Position numbers and translations under genes: made by a program. From Clusia tigrina (Eukaryota; Arthropoda; Insecta; Diptera; Clusiidae), in the NCBI GenBank assembly GCA_920105625.2, contig OV050030.1, positions 86,857,570 through 86,921,569 of the forward strand: a DNA stretch of 64,000 bases, written 5' to 3'. The stretch's first letter is position 1; each line of letters starts with the position of its first letter. Positions 31,174-43,404 of the stretch are shown here, in pieces. The notes beneath the pieces were generated by a model. The model had not been told where the DNA came from. It was given only the letters and a program-made list of their open reading frames with translations, and searched no databases.

Positions 31174-31685
31174 GAAACAGCCGAGACATACCACGTAGAC
31201 GCAACGACAGATCAAGGGACAACCAAGGTGCAATCGAGTGCACCAACAACAGCAGAAGCGACGACAAGAGAGACAAACGTAACTCCAAAAGCCACCACAG
31301 CAAACGAATTAAACAATGGAACGGGGCTAGATGGAGAACGCCAACAGAGAAACGGATGCCAATCACAGGCGACTCAGCGATACGATTGAAGTCATACACA
31401 TCCGACAGTGAAAAATCAGAGAAGACTAAACGTAAGCACACGGAGACACCGCCAACACTCAATGCCACACCCGGGGAAGACCTCCACTTCCACAACGTAG
31501 CCGAACTCAGGGGACCCAAGGCAGATGGCTTACCAGCGACACTAGTGGCAGATACGATAGCCACTCTGAAGGAAAGCCCAGCCAAGAGGAAACGCCTGCG
31601 TTTTCAACGACCTCCGTATCGAGTAGTACTATACCGCGGAGAAGCATCCATTCTCTTCCGTCCGCAAAGTAGGGAGGAAGTGTGA
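30999..31685 (+). pseudogene. Detached basic tail (internal 8)
   Basis: 228 codons with Ser-Glu-Lys-Ser in TSDSEKSEK, a private Pro-to-Ser change. Confidence 0.48.
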
Positions 31686-32784
31686 GGACGGAAAATACTA
31701 CAAGTATTTTCCGCACACAGAATTCATACACAGCATGCAACATCCCACAGCCTAACAAAAAGTAACCACCTCGCACGCTAAATGCAACAACAAAACATTT
31801 ACGCACAGACGATCTGACCAATAAGCGTAAAGGTTTTAATGATCTCAGAAACGTAAAGTGTTATACTGAACACTACAGCGACCAAAGGCGGAACACGGAG
31901 AAAAACGAGAGAGAAACACACACAAAGCATTCAGCAGGCGGAGTACAAATAAATATTTATAACAACAACAACAACAGTACAGCGACCGAAGGCGGAACAC
32001 GGAGAAACAGAAACACGCCAACCGATCGCAAGCGCAAAGCAGTAAACAGGTGGAGTACAAATAAATATTTATTGCAACAACAACAACAACAACACTACAA
32101 CGATCGAAGGCGGAACACAGAAAGAGCACCACACACACGCTAACCGATCGCACACGCAAAGCAGTAAGCAGGCAGAGTGTAAACCAATCTCTGCAACAAC
32201 AACAACACTACAGCGACCGAAGGCGGAGCACGGATGACAACGAGAGCGCACCACACATACGCGAACCGATCGCAAACGCAAAGCTGTAAACAGGCAGAGT
32301 ACGAAGAAATGTTTCTACAACAACAACAACAACACGACAAATAACAGCAGCGATCAGACCACACTACTGCAAGGAACAACTCTGCTGGACAAATAGAGGT
32401 ATTACAACAAGGCGGTTAACCAGCAGAAGTTGAAGGTGGCCTAAGGACAACTGGATCACAATAACAACAAGCACTGATCCCATGGCAAGCTTTTGCTATA
32501 TAAGCGAAGTGAACCGGACAGTGAGTCTCTTTGATCCAGCATCGTTCAGTAAGTGCACAACGCACCAAGCTCCTAGAGACGCAGCAAGCTTCGTAGTTAT
32601 TAATACTATTAACAATAAATAAAACGCAGACAGAGCCAGGAGTTTATGGTTTTGACCGACTCTCCCTGGGACACATACGCAACACAGACAGAGCCAGGAG
32701 TTTATGGTTTTGACCGATTCTCCCTGGAGACTACCACAAACCACGGACACTACCATGAACACACAGAGTAGGGTAGTCATTAAA

Positions 32785-32836
<52 letters not shown>

Positions 32837-32959
32837 AAATAAGTAGTAATTTTGAAAATAAATAAAAACACTTATTAAAGCAATACAACAGCGAGTAAAT
32901 TTCTGTAAGCGACCCTGGAACCCGCTGAGTTCTTACCCCAGCGAAATTGAGTCGTTACA
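31681..32959 (+). mobile_element. LTR 9
   Basis: 1279 bp, with PPT 31666-31680, four-unit U3 block 31873-32334, TATA 32497, doubled motif 32627-32727, and 22 TA repeats. It keeps ACCACAC near 32360, unlike LTRs 7, 8, 10 and 11. Confidence 0.95.
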
Positions 32960-32960
32960 G

Positions 32961-32978
32961 TGGCGCCCGAGCAGGGAC
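32961..32978 (+). other. Primer-binding site, tRNA-Lys type (internal 9)
   Basis: Unchanged 18-base site after LTR 9. Confidence 0.88.
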
Positions 32979-33168
32979 TTCCAAAAGAAATTCAACGCAT
33001 CAAATTTTAAAACAGAAGTTCACTTATAGAACTCCTAGGAAATACATTCACAGAGCGATAAAAAACTACGTCAATCTACGCAGTCACGCAGAGGAGTGCC
33101 GAATTAGCACCAGCTTAAAACACACGCACACACCCATTGTCTTCATCATCAGCTAAGACGAGCACAGG

Positions 33169-34056
33169 ATGGTGAAAACAAGTTGGTTGTATTTGCTACG
33201 CAAGGAGGAGCTGGTGATTTTTGCCGAGGAATTCGGTTTGGAGGCTACAGGTATCGCGGAGGAACTCCGCAAGCGGCTTTCAGAGTTTTTCACTGAGATA
33301 GAACTGACTCAAGATCAGCAAAACCGTCTAGAGAAGCTACAATCCATGTACGTTAGGAGCACGTCACCAAGGCTGGCTACGTCCATAGTTACCCGCGAAA
33401 CGCTGGAAGTGGACAGGCCAGGGACATTCACAGGTGCAATACCAAAGGCATGGGATACAGAGTTTCGGAGAACATCACAGCATCACGCTGTGTCACCAAC
33501 AGGCGTGGAACAAACGCACAACGTAGCTGCACCATACGCAGTTATCGTTGACAAGGTGAGGAAGTGGTCTCTCAACTTTGACGGAGGTCGTGATCCGTTA
33601 GCATTTATAGAGCGAGTCGTGGAATTTGCAGAAGTGTACGACATAAATAAGAACTTCATCCCGCGTACCATGCCAGAACTGTTGAGAGAGCGCGCACTTA
33701 TGTGGTACAGGAACAACAATCGTGCGTGGCGCGATTGGACCTCATACCGAAGAGACTTTCTTAAGTTCTTCCTACCGGCCCGCTACATGGAGAAACTCGA
33801 AGACCAAATTCGACAGCGTTACCAGAGACCTAGAGAAGCGTTCAAGCAGTATGTGGTCGAACTGCAGAATCTCATGCGGCAAGTGGATTATTCAGAGGAG
33901 CAAAAACTGGAAAGAATCATCCAGAACAGCCTGCCACAATTCCAATTATACGTGCGCCGTAGAGATTTGGAATCGCTACAAGAGCTGGTAGAGATGGCCG
34001 AAGATTTGGTGTGCATTCGGGGAGAAGGCGAACTACTAACAATGCCACCCACATAA
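33169..34056 (+). CDS. gag: Gag matrix-capsid, type B (internal 9)
   Basis: 295 codons with Asp-49 (LTQDQQN, as in internal 1) and Val-Glu-Phe in RVVEFAE, the signature of internals 9-11. Complete capsid domain, closed by the type B TAA. Confidence 0.86.
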   Translation: MVKTSWLYLLRKEELVIFAEEFGLEATGIAEELRKRLSEFFTEIELTQDQQNRLEKLQSMYVRSTSPRLATSIVTRETLEVDRPGTFTGAIPKAWDTEFRRTSQHHAVSPTGVEQTHNVAAPYAVIVDKVRKWSLNFDGGRDPLAFIERVVEFAEVYDINKNFIPRTMPELLRERALMWYRNNNRAWRDWTSYRRDFLKFFLPARYMEKLEDQIRQRYQRPREAFKQYVVELQNLMRQVDYSEEQKLERIIQNSLPQFQLYVRRRDLESLQELVEMAEDLVCIRGEGELLTMPPT

Positions 34057-34086
34057 CGGAGAAGAGAGCAAGGTCCACCACGAGAG

Positions 34087-34605
34087 GTGCGAAACCGTCA
34101 GGTGACGCTAGAGAGCAGAGCGGCACCCATAGATTCCAGAACAGCCTGCAGGCGTTGTGGCCAAAATGGTCACCAATGTCGCAACGCGCAGATATTGTTT
34201 TGTTGGGAGTGCGGGCGTAGGGAAGTGAGGACGATCGAGTGCTGCAAACAGAGAGCACCACCCAACCGAAGACTACATTCAGGAGCACAGCACAGATCAG
34301 AACAGCGGCACCAAACCTCACAATTGGAAAAAGCATTGCACTGTGTCGGGCAACGAATCTGCGCCACCGTTTCCATTGGCACAGAAACCATCACCGCAAC
34401 ACTGGACACAGGTGCAACTAACAGTTTTGTGAGCAGAGAACTAGCACGAAAGCTACTCGCTTCCACCAGCAAATTGGGAAAATCCCATACTAGAGTGCGT
34501 ATGGCAGACGGCAGTAGTAGGACAGTCAGAGACGTGTGTGACGAATGTAAGGCTTGGAGAGAAGGCATGCAATCTAGAGCTACTGGTCATGCCGGACTTC
34601 AGTGA
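34087..34605 (+). pseudogene. gag-pro: Nucleocapsid-protease fragment (internal 9)
   Basis: 172 codons in frame with Gag after the TAA. It has the shortened knuckle, Glu in CGRREVRT, DTGA, and the 2-bp frameshift near 34531. A private Glu-to-Lys change is visible just upstream (CGAAACC at 34090). Confidence 0.75.
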
Positions 34606-35593
34606 TGATCTGCTCCTGGGAATAGACTTCATGACAAGCCTGGGAACAACATTGAAATGCGGTGATCAGGAGATCACATTGGGACCTCATAACAGTTGCG
34701 TGCAACCCCGAGAAATTGCAACGTGCACGACAATTCGTGTTGAGAATCTCCCTCATTTCAATGCATCCCATTTCAAGAAGCACACTAACGTCAGAAATTC
34801 TAAGCAACAGACGCACAGCAAAGAATACACAGAAAAGCAACGCATTCGAAAACACACACCACCAGGAACAAATAAGACTCATGCAAACGAATTCACCTGC
34901 CACGGAATATGCCGAGCGAAAGCGGACAGCGTATCCCACAAAGGCATAGAGAGGACTTCCCAGGAATCAACACATGGACCTCGGAAAAAGGACGCGAGCG
35001 CACCCCAGAGCAAGAAGGTCGCACACCGAATGCGACCCACCATCAGAGCAATCAGCGTACCTACTAGGTCAGCACCAGTGAGAAACAGCCGAGACATACC
35101 ACGTAGACGCAACGACAGATCAAGGGGCAACCAAGGTGCAATCGAGTGCACCAACAACAGCAGAAGCGACGACAAGAGAGACAAACGTAACTCCAAAAGC
35201 CACCACAGCAAACGAATTAAACAATGGAACGGGGCTAGATGGAGAACGCCAACAGAGAAACGGATGCCAATCACAGGCGACTCAGCGATACGATTGAAGT
35301 CATACACATCCGACAGTGAAAAACCAGAGAAGACTAAACGTAAGCACACGGAGACACCGCCAACACTCAATGCCACACCCGGGGAAGACCTCCACTTCCA
35401 CAACGTAGCCGAACTCAGGGGACCCAAGGCAGATGGCTTACCAGCGACACTAGTGGCAGATACGATAGCCACTCTGAAGGAAAGCCCAGCCAAGAGGAAA
35501 CGCCTGCGTTTTCAACGACCTCCGTATCGAGTAGTACTATACCGCGGAGAAGCATCCATTCTCTTCCGTCCGCAAAGTAGGGAGGAAGTGTGA
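34538..35593 (+). pseudogene. Protease C-terminal half fused to intact basic tail (internal 9)
   Basis: 351 codons from the 2-bp shift to LTR 10. The extra C is present, so the tail is not shifted here. It lacks 3 bp after KGIE (KGIERTS for KGIERRTS), shared with internal 10. Gly replaces Asp in RSRGNQG, shared with internals 10, 11 and 13. Confidence 0.6.
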
Positions 35594-36692
35594 GGACGGA
35601 AAATACTACAAGTATTTTCCGCACACAGAATTCATACACAGCATGCAACATCCCACAGCCTAACAAAAAGTAACCACCTCGCACGCTAAATGCAACAACA
35701 AAACATTTACGCACAGACGATCTGACCAATAAGCGTAAAGGTTTTAATGATCTCAGAAACGTAAAGTGTTATACTGAACACTACAGCGACCAAAGGCGGA
35801 ACACGGAGAAAAACGAGAGAGAAACACACACAAAGCATTCAGCAGGCGGAGTACAAATAAATATTTATAACAACAACAACAACAGTACAGCGACCGAAGG
35901 CGGAACACGGAGAAACAGAAACACGCCAACCGATCGCAAGCGCAAAGCAGTAAACAGGTGGAGTACAAATAAATATTTATTGCAACAACAACAACAACAA
36001 CACTACAACGATCGAAGGCGGAACACAGAAAGAGCACCACACACACGCTAACCGATCGCACACGCAAAGCAGTAAGCAGGCAGAGTGTAAACCAATCTCT
36101 GCAACAACAACAACACTACAGCGACCGAAGGCGGAGCACGGATGACAACGAGAGCGCACCACACATACGCGAACCGATCGCAAACGCAAAGCTGTAAACA
36201 GGCAGAGTACGAAGAAATGTTTCTACAACAACAACAACAACACGACAAATAACAGCAGCGATCAGACCCCACTACTGCAAGGAACAACTCTGCTGGACAA
36301 ATAGAGGTATTACAACAAGGCGGTTAACCAGCAGAAGTTGAAGGTGGCCTAAGGACAACTGGATCACAATAACAACAAGCACTGATCCCATGGCAAGCTT
36401 TTGCTATATAAGCGAAGTGAACCGGACAGTGAGTCTCTTTGATCCAGCATCGTTCAGTAAGTGCACAACGCACCAAGCTCCTAGAGACGCAGCAAGCTTC
36501 GTAGTTATTAATACTATTAACAATAAATAAAACGCAGACAGAGCCAGGAGTTTATGGTTTTGACCGACTCTCCCTGGGACACATACGCAACACAGACAGA
36601 GCCAGGAGTTTATGGTTTTGACCGATTCTCCCTGGAGACTACCACAAACCACGGACACTACCATGAACACACAGAGTAGGGTAGTCATTAAA

Positions 36693-36746
<54 letters not shown>

Positions 36747-36869
36747 AAATAAGTAGTAATTTTGAAAATAAATAAAAACACTTATTAAAGCAATACAACA
36801 GCGAGTAAATTTCTGTAAGCGACCCTGGAACCCGCTGAGTTCTTACCCCAGCGAAATTGAGTCGTTACA
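35589..36869 (+). mobile_element. LTR 10 (longest TA tract)
   Basis: 1281 bp, with PPT 35574-35588, four-unit U3 block 35781-36242, TATA 36405, doubled motif 36535-36635, and 23 TA repeats, the most in the window. Confidence 0.95.
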
Positions 36870-36870
36870 G

Positions 36871-36888
36871 TGGCGCCCGAGCAGGGAC
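36871..36888 (+). other. Primer-binding site, tRNA-Lys type (internal 10)
   Basis: Unchanged 18-base site after LTR 10. Confidence 0.88.
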
Positions 36889-37078
36889 TTCCAAAAGAAA
36901 TTCAACGCATCAAATTTTAAAACAGAAGTTCACTTATAGAACTCCTAGGAAATACATTCACAGAGCGATAAAAAACTACGTCAATCTACGCAGTCACGCA
37001 GAGGAGTGCCGAATTAGCACCAGCTTAAAACACACGCACACACCCATTGTCTTCATCATCAGCTAAGACGAGCACAGG

Positions 37079-37966
37079 ATGGTGAAAACAAGTTGGTTGT
37101 ATTTGCTACGCAAGGAGGAGCTGGTGATTTTTGCCGAGGAATTCGGTTTGGAGGCTACAGGTATCGCGGAGGAACTCCGCAAGCGGCTTTCAGAGTTTTT
37201 CACTGAGATAGAACTGACTCAAGATCAGCAAAACCGTCTAGAGAAGCTACAATCCATGTACGTTAGGAGCACGTCACCAAGGCTGGCTACGTCCATAGTT
37301 ACCCGCGAAACGCTGGAAGTGGACAGGCCAGGGACATTCACAGGTGCAATACCAAAGGCATGGGATACAGAGTTTCGGAGAACATCACAGCATCACGCTG
37401 TGTCACCAACAGGCGTGGAACAAACGCACAACGTAGCTGCACCATACGCAGTTATCGTTGACAAGGTGAGGAAGTGGTCTCTCAACTTTGACGGAGGTCG
37501 TGATCCGTTAGCATTTATAGAGCGAGTCGTGGAATTTGCAGAAGTGTACGACATAAATAAGAACTTCATCCCGCGTACCATGCCAGAACTGTTGAGAGAG
37601 CGCGCACTTATGTGGTACAGGAACAACAATCGTGCGTGGCGCGATTGGACCTCATACCGAAGAGACTTTCTTAAGTTCTTCCTACCGGCCCGCTACATGG
37701 AGAAACTCGAAGACCAAATTCGACAGCGTTACCAGAGACCTAGAGAAGCGTTCAAGCAGTATGTGGTCGAACTGCAGAATCTCATGCGGCAAGTGGATTA
37801 TTCAGAGGAGCAAAAACTGGAAAGAATCATCCAGAACAGCCTGCCACAATTCCAATTATACGTGCGCCGTAGAGATTTGGAATCGCTACAAGAGCTGGTA
37901 GAGATGGCCGAAGATTTGGTGTGCATTCGGGGAGAAGGCGAACTACTAACAATGCCACCCACATAA
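37079..37966 (+). CDS. gag: Gag matrix-capsid, type B (internal 10)
   Basis: 295 codons, identical at the residue level to internals 9 and 11. Complete capsid domain, closed by TAA. Confidence 0.86.
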   Translation: MVKTSWLYLLRKEELVIFAEEFGLEATGIAEELRKRLSEFFTEIELTQDQQNRLEKLQSMYVRSTSPRLATSIVTRETLEVDRPGTFTGAIPKAWDTEFRRTSQHHAVSPTGVEQTHNVAAPYAVIVDKVRKWSLNFDGGRDPLAFIERVVEFAEVYDINKNFIPRTMPELLRERALMWYRNNNRAWRDWTSYRRDFLKFFLPARYMEKLEDQIRQRYQRPREAFKQYVVELQNLMRQVDYSEEQKLERIIQNSLPQFQLYVRRRDLESLQELVEMAEDLVCIRGEGELLTMPPT

Positions 37967-37996
37967 CGGAGAAGAGAGCAAGGTCCACCACGAGAG

Positions 37997-38515
37997 GTGC
38001 GGAACCGTCAGGTGACGCTAGAGAGCAGAGCGGCACCCATAGATTCCAGAACAGCCTGCAGGCGTTGTGGCCAAAATGGTCACCAATGTCGCAACGCGCA
38101 GATATTGTTTTGTTGGGAGTGCGGGCGTAGGGAAGTGAGGACGATCGAGTGCTGCAAACAGAGAGCACCACCCAACCGAAGACTACATTCAGGAGCACAG
38201 CACAGATCAGAACAGCGGCACCAAACCTCACAATTGGAAAAAGCATTGCACTGTGTCGGGCAACGAATCTGCGCCACCGTTTCCATTGGCACAGAAACCA
38301 TCACCGCAACACTGGACACAGGTGCAACTAACAGTTTTGTGAGCAGAGAACTAGCACGAAAGCTACTCGCTTCCACCAGCAAATTGGGAAAATCCCATAC
38401 TAGAGTGCGTATGGCAGACGGCAGTAGTAGGACAGTCAGAGACGTGTGTGACGAATGTAAGGCTTGGAGAGAAGGCATGCAATCTAGAGCTACTGGTCAT
38501 GCCGGACTTCAGTGA
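37997..38515 (+). pseudogene. gag-pro: Nucleocapsid-protease fragment (internal 10)
   Basis: 172 codons with the 9-bp knuckle deletion, DTGA, and the 2-bp frameshift near 38441. Confidence 0.75.
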
Positions 38516-39503
38516 TGATCTGCTCCTGGGAATAGACTTCATGACAAGCCTGGGAACAACATTGAAATGCGGTGATCAGGAGATCACATTGGGACCTCAT
38601 AACAGTTGCGTGCAACCCCGAGAAATTGCAACGTGCACGACAATTCGTGTTGAGAATCTCCCTCATTTCAATGCATCCCATTTCAAGAAGCACACTAACG
38701 TCAGAAATTCTAAGCAACAGACGCACAGCAAAGAATACACAGAAAAGCAACGCATTCGAAAACACACACCACCAGGAACAAATAAGACTCATGCAAACGA
38801 ATTCACCTGCCACGGAATATGCCGAGCGAAAGCGGACAGCGTATCCCACAAAGGCATAGAGAGGACTTCCCAGGAATCAACACATGGACCTCGGAAAAAG
38901 GACGCGAGCGCACCCCAGAGCAAGAAGGTCGCACACCGAATGCGACCCACCATCAGAGCAATCAGCGTACCTACTAGGTCAGCACCAGTGAGAAACAGCC
39001 GAGACATACCACGTAGACGCAACGACAGATCAAGGGGCAACCAAGGTGCAATCGAGTGCACCAACAACAGCAGAAGCGACGACAAGAGAGACAAACGTAA
39101 CTCCAAAAGCCACCACAGCAAACGAATTAAACAATGGAACGGGGCTAGATGGAGAACGCCAACAGAGAAACGGATGCCAATCACAGGCGACTCAGCGATA
39201 CGATTGAAGTCATACACATCCGACAGTGAAAAACCAGAGAAGACTAAACGTAAGCACACGGAGACACCGCCAACACTCAATGCCACACCCGGGGAAGACC
39301 TCCACTTCCACAACGTAGCCGAACTCAGGGGACCCAAGGCAGATGGCTTACCAGCGACACTAGTGGCAGATACGATAGCCACTCTGAAGGAAAGCCCAGC
39401 CAAGAGGAAACGCCTGCGTTTTCAACGACCTCCGTATCGAGTAGTACTATACCGCGGAGAAGCATCCATTCTCTTCCGTCCGCAAAGTAGGGAGGAAGTG
39501 TGA
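38448..39503 (+). pseudogene. Protease C-terminal half fused to basic tail (internal 10)
   Basis: 351 codons to LTR 11, identical at the residue level to internal 9. Confidence 0.6.
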
Positions 39504-40602
39504 GGACGGAAAATACTACAAGTATTTTCCGCACACAGAATTCATACACAGCATGCAACATCCCACAGCCTAACAAAAAGTAACCACCTCGCACGCTAAA
39601 TGCAACAACAAAACATTTACGCACAGACGATCTGACCAATAAGCGTAAAGGTTTTAATGATCTCAGAAACGTAAAGTGTTATACTGAACACTACAGCGAC
39701 CAAAGGCGGAACACGGAGAAAAACGAGAGAGAAACACACACAAAGCATTCAGCAGGCGGAGTACAAATAAATATTTATAACAACAACAACAACAGTACAG
39801 CGACCGAAGGCGGAACACGGAGAAACAGAAACACGCCAACCGATCGCAAGCGCAAAGCAGTAAACAGGTGGAGTACAAATAAATATTTATTGCAACAACA
39901 ACAACAACAACACTACAACGATCGAAGGCGGAACACAGAAAGAGCACCACACACACGCTAACCGATCGCACACGCAAAGCAGTAAGCAGGCAGAGTGTAA
40001 ACCAATCTCTGCAACAACAACAACACTACAGCGACCGAAGGCGGAGCACGGATGACAACGAGAGCGCACCACACATACGCGAACCGATCGCAAACGCAAA
40101 GCTGTAAACAGGCAGAGTACGAAGAAATGTTTCTACAACAACAACAACAACACGACAAATAACAGCAGCGATCAGACCCCACTACTGCAAGGAACAACTC
40201 TGCTGGACAAATAGAGGTATTACAACAAGGCGGTTAACCAGCAGAAGTTGAAGGTGGCCTAAGGACAACTGGATCACAATAACAACAAGCACTGATCCCA
40301 TGGCAAGCTTTTGCTATATAAGCGAAGTGAACCGGACAGTGAGTCTCTTTGATCCAGCATCGTTCAGTAAGTGCACAACGCACCAAGCTCCTAGAGACGC
40401 AGCAAGCTTCGTAGTTATTAATACTATTAACAATAAATAAAACGCAGACAAAGCCAGGAGTTTATGGTTTTGACCGACTCTCCCTGGGACACATACGCAA
40501 CACAGACAGAGCCAGGAGTTTATGGTTTTGACCGATTCTCCCTGGAGACTACCACAAACCACGGACACTACCATGAACACACAGAGTAGGGTAGTCATTA
40601 AA

Positions 40603-40644
<42 letters not shown>

Positions 40645-40767
40645 AAATAAGTAGTAATTTTGAAAATAAATAAAAACACTTATTAAAGCAATACAACAGC
40701 GAGTAAATTTCTGTAAGCGACCCTGGAACCCGCTGAGTTCTTACCCCAGCGAAATTGAGTCGTTACA
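39499..40767 (+). mobile_element. LTR 11
   Basis: 1269 bp, with PPT 39484-39498, four-unit U3 block 39691-40152, TATA 40315, and 17 TA repeats. The doubled motif at 40445-40545 has a private G-to-A change in its first copy (CAGACAAAGCC). Confidence 0.95.
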
Positions 40768-40768
40768 G

Positions 40769-40786
40769 TGGCGCCCGAGCAGGGAC
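40769..40786 (+). other. Primer-binding site, tRNA-Lys type (internal 11)
   Basis: Unchanged 18-base site after LTR 11. Confidence 0.88.
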
Positions 40787-40976
40787 TTCCAAAAGAAATT
40801 CAACGCATCAAATTTTAAAACAGAAGTTCACTTATAGAACTCCTAGGAAATACATTCACAGAGCGATAAAAAACTACGTCAATCTACGCAGTCACGCAGA
40901 GGAGTGCCGAATTAGCACCAGCTTAAAACACACGCACACACCCATTGTCTTCATCATCAGCTAAGACGAGCACAGG

Positions 40977-41864
40977 ATGGTGAAAACAAGTTGGTTGTAT
41001 TTGCTACGCAAGGAGGAGCTGGTGATTTTTGCCGAGGAATTCGGTTTGGAGGCTACAGGTATCGCGGAGGAACTCCGCAAGCGGCTTTCAGAGTTTTTCA
41101 CTGAGATAGAACTGACTCAAGATCAGCAAAACCGTCTAGAGAAGCTACAATCCATGTACGTTAGGAGCACGTCACCAAGGCTGGCTACGTCCATAGTTAC
41201 CCGCGAAACGCTGGAAGTGGACAGGCCAGGGACATTCACAGGTGCAATACCAAAGGCATGGGATACAGAGTTTCGGAGAACATCACAGCATCACGCTGTG
41301 TCACCAACAGGCGTGGAACAAACGCACAACGTAGCTGCACCATACGCAGTTATCGTTGACAAGGTGAGGAAGTGGTCTCTCAACTTTGACGGAGGTCGTG
41401 ATCCGTTAGCATTTATAGAGCGAGTCGTGGAATTTGCAGAAGTGTACGACATAAATAAGAACTTCATCCCGCGTACCATGCCAGAACTGTTGAGAGAGCG
41501 CGCACTTATGTGGTACAGGAACAACAATCGTGCGTGGCGCGATTGGACCTCATACCGAAGAGACTTTCTTAAGTTCTTCCTACCGGCCCGCTACATGGAG
41601 AAACTCGAAGACCAAATTCGACAGCGTTACCAGAGACCTAGAGAAGCGTTCAAGCAGTATGTGGTCGAACTGCAGAATCTCATGCGGCAAGTGGATTATT
41701 CAGAGGAGCAAAAACTGGAAAGAATCATCCAGAACAGCCTGCCACAATTCCAATTATACGTGCGCCGTAGAGATTTGGAATCGCTACAAGAGCTGGTAGA
41801 GATGGCCGAAGATTTGGTGTGCATTCGGGGAGAAGGCGAACTACTAACAATGCCACCCACATAA
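40977..41864 (+). CDS. gag: Gag matrix-capsid, type B (internal 11)
   Basis: 295 codons identical to internals 9 and 10, closed by TAA. This monomer is the inferred donor for the right part of chimeric internal 13. Confidence 0.86.
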   Translation: MVKTSWLYLLRKEELVIFAEEFGLEATGIAEELRKRLSEFFTEIELTQDQQNRLEKLQSMYVRSTSPRLATSIVTRETLEVDRPGTFTGAIPKAWDTEFRRTSQHHAVSPTGVEQTHNVAAPYAVIVDKVRKWSLNFDGGRDPLAFIERVVEFAEVYDINKNFIPRTMPELLRERALMWYRNNNRAWRDWTSYRRDFLKFFLPARYMEKLEDQIRQRYQRPREAFKQYVVELQNLMRQVDYSEEQKLERIIQNSLPQFQLYVRRRDLESLQELVEMAEDLVCIRGEGELLTMPPT

Positions 41865-41894
41865 CGGAGAAGAGAGCAAGGTCCACCACGAGAG

Positions 41895-42413
41895 GTGCGG
41901 AACCGTCAGGTGACGCTAGAGAGCAGAGCGGCACCCATAGATTCCAGAACAGCCTGCAGGCGTTGTGGCCAAAATGGTCACCAATGTCGCAACGCGCAGA
42001 TATTGTTTTGTTGGGAGTGCGGGCGTAGGGAAGTGAGGACGATCGAGTGCTGCAAACAGAGAGCACCACCCAACCGAAGACTACATTCAGGAGCACAGCA
42101 CAGATCAGAACAGCGGCACCAAACCTCACAATTGGAAAAAGCATTGCACTGTGTCGGGCAACGAATCTGCGCCACCGTTTCCATTGGCACAGAAACCATC
42201 ACCGCAACACTGGACACAGGTGCAACTAACAGTTTTGTGAGCAGAGAACTAGCACGAAAGCTACTCGCTTCCACCAGCAAATTGGGAAAATCCCATACTA
42301 GAGTGCGTATGGCAGACGGCAGTAGTAGGACAGTCAGAGACGTGTGTGACGAATGTAAGGCTTGGAGAGAAGGCATGCAATCTAGAGCTACTGGTCATGC
42401 CGGACTTCAGTGA
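41895..42413 (+). pseudogene. gag-pro: Nucleocapsid-protease fragment (internal 11)
   Basis: 172 codons with shortened knuckle, DTGA, Leu for Arg in KLLASTSK, and the 2-bp frameshift near 42339. Confidence 0.75.
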
Positions 42414-43404
42414 TGATCTGCTCCTGGGAATAGACTTCATGACAAGCCTGGGAACAACATTGAAATGCGGTGATCAGGAGATCACATTGGGACCTCATAA
42501 CAGTTGCGTGCAACCCCGAGAAATTGCAGCGTGCACGACAATTCGTGTTGAGAATCTCCCTCATTTCAATGCATCCCATTTCAAGAAGCACACTAACGTC
42601 AGAAATTCTAAGCAACAGACGCACAGCAAAGAATACACAGAAAAGCAACGCATTCGAAAACACACACCACCAGGAACAAATAAGACTCATGCAAACGAAT
42701 TCACCTGCCACGGAATATGCCGAGCGAAAGCGGACAGCGTATCCCACAAAGGCATAGAGAGAAGGACTTCCCAGGAATCAACACATGGACCTCGGAAAAA
42801 GGACGCGAGCGCACCCCAGAGCAAGAAGGTCGCACACCGAATGCGACCCACCATCAGAGCAATCAGCGTACCTACTAGGTCAGCACCAGTGAGAAACAGC
42901 CGAGACATACCACGTAGACGCAACGACAGATCAAGGGGCAACCAAGGTGCAATCGAGTGCACCAACAACAGCAGAAGCGACGACAAGAGAGACAAACGTA
43001 ACTCCAAAAGCCACCACAGCAAACGAATTAAACAATGGAACGGGGCTAGATGGAGAACGCCAACAGAGAAACGGATGCCAATCACAGGCGACTCAGCGAT
43101 ACGATTGAAGTCATACACATCCGACAGTGAAAAACCAGAGAAGACTAAACGTAAGCACACGGAGACACCGCCAACACTCAATGCCACACCCGGGGAAGAC
43201 CTCCACTTCCACAACGTAGCCGAACTCAGGGGACCCAAGGCAGATGGCTTACCAGCGACACTAGTGGCAGATACGATAGCCACTCTGAAGGAAAGCCCAG
43301 CCAAGAGGAAACGCCTGCGCTTTCAACGACCTCCGTATCGAGTAGTACTATACCGCGGAGAAGCATCCATTCTCTTCCGTCCGCAAAGTAGGGAGGAAGT
43401 GTGA
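42346..43404 (+). pseudogene. Protease C-terminal half fused to basic tail (internal 11)
   Basis: 352 codons to LTR 12. Ala in REIAACTT and Arg-Arg in KGIERRTS are shared with internal 13 but not with internals 9 and 10. Confidence 0.6.
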
